From Gracilaria gracilis (Eukaryota > Rhodophyta > Florideophyceae > Gracilariales > Gracilariaceae), in assembly GCA_030374805.1 (NCBI GenBank), contig JARGSG010000121.1:62001-126000 (forward strand): a DNA stretch of 64,000 nucleotides, written 5' to 3'. Of the stretch, positions 58,660-64,000 are shown piece after piece (the first letter of the stretch is position 1; every line of letters starts with the position of its first letter). The notes under the pieces are model-generated. The model was not told the origin of the DNA, did no database searches, and worked only from the letters and a program-made list of their open reading frames with translations. Made by a program: the position numbers and the translations under genes.

Positions 58660-60844
58660 ACCTTAGAGGTGATGCACAGCTCTTAGGGAGGGGGGAGGCT
58701 ATTTTCGCGCTCCTCATTCGCTGCGCATCGCACCCACATGGTAACTGAAGCTAACTGCAACACCTAACTGGATAACTTTAATGAAGAAGCTAACACCAAC
58801 TGGGAGAAGTTAATCAGAGTGCATCGAAGAGACCAAGAAAGTTTGCCGGAAGACCGTGAAGGTTTAGCGATGACGTCGTACCGAACGAAGCTCGACGAGG
58901 GATGCGCTTCGAGCGTCAGCGTCGCAGCCATCCCAAAGCTGGCACGCGGCCGGCACGCGCGCGCACCTTCATGGCACGCGCCGCGCACGCATGGCTCCAA
59001 ACCCAAGTGGTGAAAGTCAAAAAATTAAGGTTTTTGATAAGCGAGAGACGCGCCCCAGATCGGCAGACCGCCGCGCTGGGTAACCGATTCGGTTTACACT
59101 ATTGTCTGTAGGGAGCGTGCACCGGCATGGTCAAAAAATCTAAGTATTTTGGGCGTGCTGCGCTCCCGAATCGGCCATTCTCAGCCTCTGAAACCGCTTG
59201 GTTCCCGAGATACAGACCAAAAGGTGTTTCGGCGTTTTTGATACCGTTTGGTGGGGTAATTTCGGCGTGCAATTTTTTGATTCGCCTTGCAGGTAACCTC
59301 ATGGGTCTGGTGCAGCGTGTGCGCGTATGCGCGCCAAGAGGCCATGCAGAACCATCCAGGTACATTTCTGGCACTCGCGCGACGTCGCGCGCCACCCCAA
59401 GCTACCAAATCGGTACTACGTGACGCTCGCTGCGCACAGAAGTGCAACTGCAAGGTCTACCAGTTTGGTTTGAGCTGTTTATGGTAGTAGAGACACGACG
59501 GAGGATTGCGTCACCCGGATAGTGGCTGTGAAGAACCAAACCTTTGTGGTAATGACGAACGACACCCATGGGGACTGAAGCGGTTTGGAATAAACCTTAA
59601 AGGTGGAGCATGGAACTGCGCGGGAGACGTTAGTAATGCTGCGCAGCCCTTTATGGTACGATGGAAACCTTGAAGGTGTTTCAAAGTTATGGAAATCAGA
59701 GAGAGAGCATGAAATGAACCTGTATGGTACTATCGAGATCCTTTATGGAACAACCTAATCGACTGTGGTGGTAACGAAGGGTAAGGAGGCCCAACGAATG
59801 GCACATGCCAGGACCTATATGGTGACGCCCAACCATAGAGAGAGGAAGTAGACCATTACGGGATGGGAGCGAGACCAGAAAGGACATGAATATACCTCGG
59901 ATGGTCTAGAAGGGAACGAGTTTTTGTGCTTACCATGAAAGTTCGTTTCCTTATGAGGTACGAAACCGATCGAGACCTATGTGGTATTCTTTGAAGACAG
60001 AACGGACATGGTTCCTAGATGGTTTTCGCGCTATTTTGACCACGTTAAGGTTTCGCGCTCGTCATGGATGATCGACACCGAGGGTGGTTTGATGCACATG
60101 AAAATGGAACCCTTTGTGGCAGTACACTGCAGACGCCAACCGAGGCGGCCATCCATCCACCTTAGGGATAGTGAATGAAGCGCCGTGTACCGCTACGGGT
60201 GGGAGCCCGCACGCTGGTACCAGGGCTACCCATGTGGTTCAGATACGGATCGGGGGTCACCATAAACGGATTCAACCTTGTCGGTCGAACGAAAAGCCAC
60301 GATGGCGCGAGCCCGCGTGGACAAACCGCAAAGGGGTGCGAAGGCAACCAGAAGGGAGAACGATGAACCAAACTCGATGGAGTCAGCCTCAGTGCCTCGA
60401 ATGGTTGGTAGTCGAACCTCGAAGGGACAGAGAGACACGCCGCAACCAAGTGGGCGCCAAAACCCTTCACGGTACAGTGCTCACACGAGCCTGAAGGCGT
60501 AACCCGCCCCCCCCCCCACTGGGTATACCGACACGGTAAATGGGTCTAAGCCGTGCAGCCAAAAAGGTATAACCTTGGAGGTATGCAATGGGCGCGCGTC
60601 GCGCCCAAACCACAAATGGGGATGAATAGGCCGCTGTCGGTGATAACCAAAGAGGTGGATAGAGCCGCAATCGGTGATGACCAAGGTGGTGAACAGAGTG
60701 CGTTCGGTGATGCCGAACCGACGCGACGCACGGCGTGAGATGGCACGAAGGCTGCGACAGGGACCAAATTGGTACGACGATGCAACCGACTTGGTGAAAG
60801 GATCTAGGAGCCACGACGGCGTGGCTCAGGGTAGGAAGGGGGTC
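58660..60844 (+). other. gypsy 2 3' non-coding region with palindrome array
   Basis: No gene over 2.2 kb. Exact ACC-N5-GGT 11-mers begin at 58660, 58732, 58853, 59296, 59540, 59594, 59667, 59718, 59813, 59975, 60228, 60275, 60572, 60646, 60680 and 60763 (16 found by eye; about 0.5 expected by chance). Several near-matches lie between them. A purine-rich run follows pol (58681-58699). The related region of gypsy 3 is shorter but has the same motif. Confidence 0.75.
60829..60844 (+). promoter_or_regulatory. gypsy 2 polypurine tract
   Basis: Purine run GGTAGGAAGGGGGTC abutting the 3' LTR. A similar run, AAGGAAGGGGGAGGAA, lies inside pol at about 55243-55258 between protease and RT. Confidence 0.75.
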
Positions 60845-61352
60845 TGTAGTACAATGAGACCTCAATGGGTTGGTGCCACGTGGGTCTACTGGTGCGCCTT
60901 GCTGGCTGCACTGTACCCAATTGGTATTCTGTATTTTATAATTTCTAATTTCTAATTTATAGTCTAGGATAGTTTAGCATTGCTGGGCCATGACAGTAGG
61001 TCATGGGCACAGCCGATGACGTCATGCCCGCATGGGAGATCGGCGTCGGTGCACCTTGTATATATTGTGGTGCACCTCGCCTTCCCCCTCGGGTATTGTA
61101 AAGTCAGGCACCATTAGGGCAGTAACTATACCATCTTGGTCACTTGCTACTCTATTACTATTCAGGTTTTACCGCGCGTCGACGTTTACTACCGTACACC
61201 TACACGGTCTAGACTAGTTGCCCCGCCGTTTGCCCCTGCGGGTTTCAGGTGCCCTACTACCATATTGGTTGTCTGTTTTTCCCCTTTAGGTTGAGCCCTC
61301 GCGCGCTCCCTCTACCAGGCGGACCCCACACCTTATCGGTATTTAAACGACA
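60845..61352 (+). repeat. gypsy 2 3' LTR
   Basis: 508 bp, same ends except TTTAAACGACA in place of TTTGTACGACA. About six differences from the 5' LTR in total, including one in the 9-bp stem. Followed by the duplication CCGTT. Confidence 0.95.
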
Positions 61353-61604
61353 CCGTTTTGTCTGGCAAAATCTTTCTGATACATTCAAGCGCGCAGTGAG
61401 GTATCTGGTCGTGCTTTTCATTGCCCAGTATGCCATAACTCTCGTAGATAAAGCATTTGTAGGCCTGTTTGCAGGCTTCATTATTGTTAACGGGATACAC
61501 CCCAACAGCCGGATACACCGTTGCTGTCTTGCCTACTACAGAGGGACCCAACTGCATCGAGTAGCAGGAGGTTCCTTCGCAGATGCTGCACGCAACGTCT
61601 TCGT
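61353..61604 (-). other. spacer fragment: piggyBac continuation with P2X7-like coding remnant
   Basis: 252 bp between gypsy 2 and the inverted gypsy 3 LTR. As the right flank of gypsy 2 it should continue the interrupted piggyBac element. On the minus strand it reads as an open frame with Cys-x2-Cys and a segment (KQAYKCFIYESYGILGNE, then IPHCALECIRKILP) that resembles the conserved end of the P2X7 intracellular zinc-binding domain (AYR.F...G.LG...R..IP.C....IR..FP). That domain is found in many transposon-associated proteins. Similarity judged by eye; the frame is interrupted at both ends. Confidence 0.4.
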
Positions 61605-62120
61605 TGTCGATATTTCGTACAAATACCGATAAGGTGTGGGGTCCGCCTGGTAGAGGGAGCGCGCGAGGGCTCAACCTAAAGGGGAAAAACACACAACCAA
61701 TATGGTAGTAGGGCACCTGAAACCCGCAGGGGCAAACGGCGGGGCAACTAGTCTAGACCGTGTAGGTGTACGGTAGTAGACGTCGACGCGCGGTAAAACC
61801 TGAATAGTAATAGAGTAGCAAGTGACCAAGATGGTATAGTTACTGCCCTAGTGGTGCCTGACTTTACAATACCCGAGGGGGAAGGCGAGGTGCACCACAA
61901 TATATACAAGGTGCACCGACGCCGATCTCCCATGCGGGCATGACGTCATCGGCTGTGCCCATGACCTACTGTCATGGGCCAGCAATGCTAAACTATCCTA
62001 GACTATAAATTAGAAATTAGAAATTATAAAATACAGAATACCAATTGGGTACAGTGCAGCCAGCAAGGCGCACCAGTAGGCCCACGTGGCACCAACCCAT
62101 TGAGGTCTCATTGTACTACA
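61605..62120 (-). repeat. gypsy 3 3' LTR
   Basis: About 516 bp: the same as the gypsy 2 LTRs but with roughly 8 extra bases (AAATATCG-type) just inside the end at 61605, if the LTR is taken to end in CGACA. The CRE, TATA and GGTGCACC palindromes are intact. Confidence 0.85.
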
Positions 62121-62967
62121 GACCCCCTTCCTACCCTGAGCCACGCCCTCGTGGTTCCTAGATCCTTTCACCAAGTCGGTTGCATCGTCGTACAAATTTG
62201 GTCCCTGTCGCAGCCTTCGTGCCATCTCACGCCGTGCGTCGCGTCGGTTCGGCATCACCGAACGCACTCTGTTCACCACCTTGGTCATCACCGATTGCGG
62301 CTCTATCCACCTCTTTGGTTATCACCGACAGCGGCCTATTCATCCCCATTTGTGGTTTAGGCGCGACGCGCGCCCATTGCATACCTCCAAGGTTCTGCCT
62401 TTTTGGCTGCCCGGCTTGGACCCTTTTACCGTGTCCGTATACCCAGTGGGGGTGGCGGGTTGCGTTTTCGAGCTCGTGTGGGCACTGTACCGTGAAGGAT
62501 TTTGGCGCCCACTTGGTTGCGGCGTGTTTCTCTGTCCCTTCGAGGTTCGAGTACCAACCCTTCGAGGCATTGCCGCTGATTCCATCGAGGTTGTTCCACC
62601 GTTATCCCTTCTGGTTACCTTCGCACCCCTTTGCGGTTTGTCTACGCGGGCTCGCGCCACCGTGGCTTTTCGTCCGACCGACAAGGTTGAATCCGTTTAT
62701 GGTGACCCCCGATCCTTATTTGAACCACATGGGTAGCCCTGGTACCAGCGTGCGGGTTCGCGCGCGTGCCGCGCACGTGCATGGCGCGTGTGCAACGGCG
62801 CGCGTACAACGGTGCGTCCGTCTTTAGCGCTACCGCTCCTTGGACGTACCCTCATGGAATGCTTCCTTCTGGTTGTACCTTCCCGGTGAGCGTCCGAACC
62901 GACTTTGGTACTCCTCATTACAATGTGCTTTTCCCCCTTCCTTGGGGGACTGCATTACCTCTAAGGT
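62121..62967 (-). other. gypsy 3 3' non-coding region
   Basis: 847 bp, against 2185 bp in gypsy 2. The part next to the LTR matches gypsy 2 (about 60200-60844); the part next to pol does not. ACC-N5-GGT sites occur here too (for example near 62169, 62276, 62308, 62391, 62672, 62958). A purine run follows pol. No gene. Confidence 0.7.
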
Positions 62968-64000
62968 TTACCCATCATTCGGCATGTCCTCTCCTTTGCG
63001 GTTCCAGTAGCTTACCCTGAAATGGTGTGGTATGGCTGAGGGCGGCTCGGCGGTATCACCGTCAGCCCCCCAGCCATACCAGCGTACTGTGTACTTCAGA
63101 CCTTCTTGGGTACGGCGGTGACCTACAAGGCGTTCCACTGGGAACTCATTAGAGACCTGGGCTGGTATCGTTTCACCACTTTGGTTTAGATGAGCATCGG
63201 TACCACTAGGGGTAGGTGTTTCCTCTGAAGGAGCAACCGTAATCCCCGCAGGTGGTACGTAGTCTGGGTCGTCACCCTGTGCGTCATCATTAACCTCGAT
63301 GGGTGTCCCGTCTTCCCGGGGCTGAGTCCTCAGGGCAACCGCTTGTGGGTCACGCGCGGATTCTCCGCGTTCCTTCCTGGACTGAACCGTCTGAGGTGCA
63401 ACCGTGATTCGGTCAATAGAGATTGTATTCTCTACACCATCTTGGTTCACCGTTACCGTGTGGTCGGTCGACCGAACTACCTTGAAAGGTCCCGATGATT
63501 TCGGAAGAAGCTTAGAATTGATATCTCTATCAATAGCTTCATCATCAGCTTCATCACCCGGTCGTGGTTTAGCTCCTTTCGGAGGGTGGTCAATAAAGAC
63601 ATATTGACCCGGCGTAGCCGTTACCACTTGGGTTACCTTACGGTCGTAGTCCTCCTTGTACCTCTTCTGGGATGCTGTGAGCTTGCTCTCAGCATACTTG
63701 AGAGCACGTCTCAACCTCAAAAGGGTATTCCGTTTGACCTGTGACGGTGTGAGCGCTCCGGCGGCTTCTTGTCCTAATGGGTCCCCTTCAACAACAATAC
63801 CTGGTGGGTGTCTTGACAGTATTAGATCGAACGGCGTAGTTTGCGTCGCTCGATGAACCTGAAGGTTATATGCATATGTCAAGGGCTGCACGAGCTCGTC
63901 CCAACCAGTTTGGTGTTCTTCCGTATAATGTCGCAGCCTAGATACCAGTGTTCGGTTAAAGCGCTCCACTTGCCCATTCGTTTGCGGATGGTAGGCAGTA
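62968..64000 (-). CDS. gypsy 3 Pol, C-terminal part (partial)
   Basis: Open from the window edge to the stop at 62968. Covers the integrase Glu motif (NGQVERFNRTL), the GPY/F-like module, linker and chromodomain (YTVRWYGWG). Unlike gypsy 2 it has a Leu codon, not TGA, after the codons for EGDP, so the frame is continuous. The rest of the element lies outside. Confidence 0.9.
   Translation of the reverse strand, partial: TAYHPQTNGQVERFNRTLVSRLRHYTEEHQTGWDELVQPLTYAYNLQVHRATQTTPFDLILSRHPPGIVVEGDPLGQEAAGALTPSQVKRNTLLRLRRALKYAESKLTASQKRYKEDYDRKVTQVVTATPGQYVFIDHPPKGAKPRPGDEADDEAIDRDINSKLLPKSSGPFKVVRSTDHTVTVNQDGVENTISIDRITVAPQTVQSRKERGESARDPQAVALRTQPREDGTPIEVNDDAQGDDPDYVPPAGITVAPSEETPTPSGTDAHLNQSGETIPAQVSNEFPVERLVGHRRTQEGLKYTVRWYGWGADGDTAEPPSAIPHHFRVSYWNRKGEDMPNDG

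Larger units (their letters stand above)
51565..61352 (+). mobile_element. Ty3/gypsy chromovirus-type retrotransposon 2, complete
   Basis: LTRs of 508 bp (51565-52072, 60845-61352) differing at about six positions, target duplication CCGTT (51560-51564, 61353-61357), primer site at 52076, polypurine tract at 60829-60844. Gag and pol are each interrupted by one stop. The 2.2-kb region between pol and the 3' LTR is non-coding and full of an ACC-N5-GGT palindrome. It interrupts the piggyBac element. It is a different family from gypsy 1 by LTR but shares its primer site and pol layout. Confidence 0.95.
61605..64000 (-). mobile_element. Ty3/gypsy retrotransposon 3, same family as gypsy 2, 3' part
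   Basis: Inverted relative to gypsy 2, with only its 3' end in the window: the end of pol (62968-64000), the 3' non-coding region and one LTR (61605-62120). Sequence near-identical to gypsy 2 in the LTR and pol. The flanking duplication cannot be checked because the 5' end is outside. Confidence 0.92.

Noticed and set aside
61333..61716. Single 127-aa protein spanning the spacer and the LTRs
   Set aside because: It is a chimera of LTR and spacer sequence created by insertion; only the spacer part may derive from a real gene.
62180..62827. 215-aa ORF antisense to the gypsy 3 3' region
   Set aside because: Not matched in gypsy 2 as a conserved protein; low complexity and driven by GC and the palindrome motif.

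Overview
The window is eukaryotic, repeat-rich DNA. It has no operons and no Shine-Dalgarno logic. It carries two Ty3/gypsy families, one Ty1/copia element, PIF/Harbinger, pogo-like and piggyBac DNA transposons, and long intron-free host-like genes with ATG starts. An intron-poor protist or alga fits best; a red alga is my leading guess and an oomycete the alternative. No ribosomal or organellar marker settles this.

The backbone is a tandem array of about 12-kb units. Unit A survives only as its right part (3764-7804). Unit B spans 22217-36414 and is 12 kb once a transposon is subtracted. Unit C spans 36415-48507. Unit D is a stub (48508-49039). Each full unit carries, on the minus strand, a giant membrane-anchored Sel1-repeat protein (2043 aa in B, 2064 aa in C) and a small secreted protein, and, on the plus strand, a multi-pass membrane protein plus weaker ORFs. 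Between B and C the Sel1 proteins are near-identical at the N-terminus and in the repeats, but amino-acid changes cluster in the middle of the protein.

Mobile elements are layered on this array. A decayed copia element (1-3763) truncates unit A. A PIF/Harbinger element (7805-22166, TSD TGA) sits at the A/B junction, and a complete minus-strand gypsy element (7892-19309, TSD CTATC) is nested inside it. A pogo-like element (34137-36355, TA target) sits at the B/C junction. A piggyBac element begins at a TTAA in unit D (49040) and is split by a second gypsy element (51565-61352, TSD CCGTT). A third gypsy element, same family as the second, lies inverted from 61605 to the end of the window, so the two form a tail-to-tail palindrome with a 252-bp spacer.

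The most unusual observations are these. Gypsy 1 carries an intact antisense ORF of about 650 codons beside its 3' LTR. The gypsy 2/3 family has a dense array of the 11-bp palindrome ACC-N5-GGT in its 3' non-coding region. The tandem Sel1 genes look like a diversifying, repeat-homogenising membrane protein family. A compact LTR promoter combines a perfect CRE with a TATA box between two identical palindromes. All counts and alignments were made by eye from the sequence.
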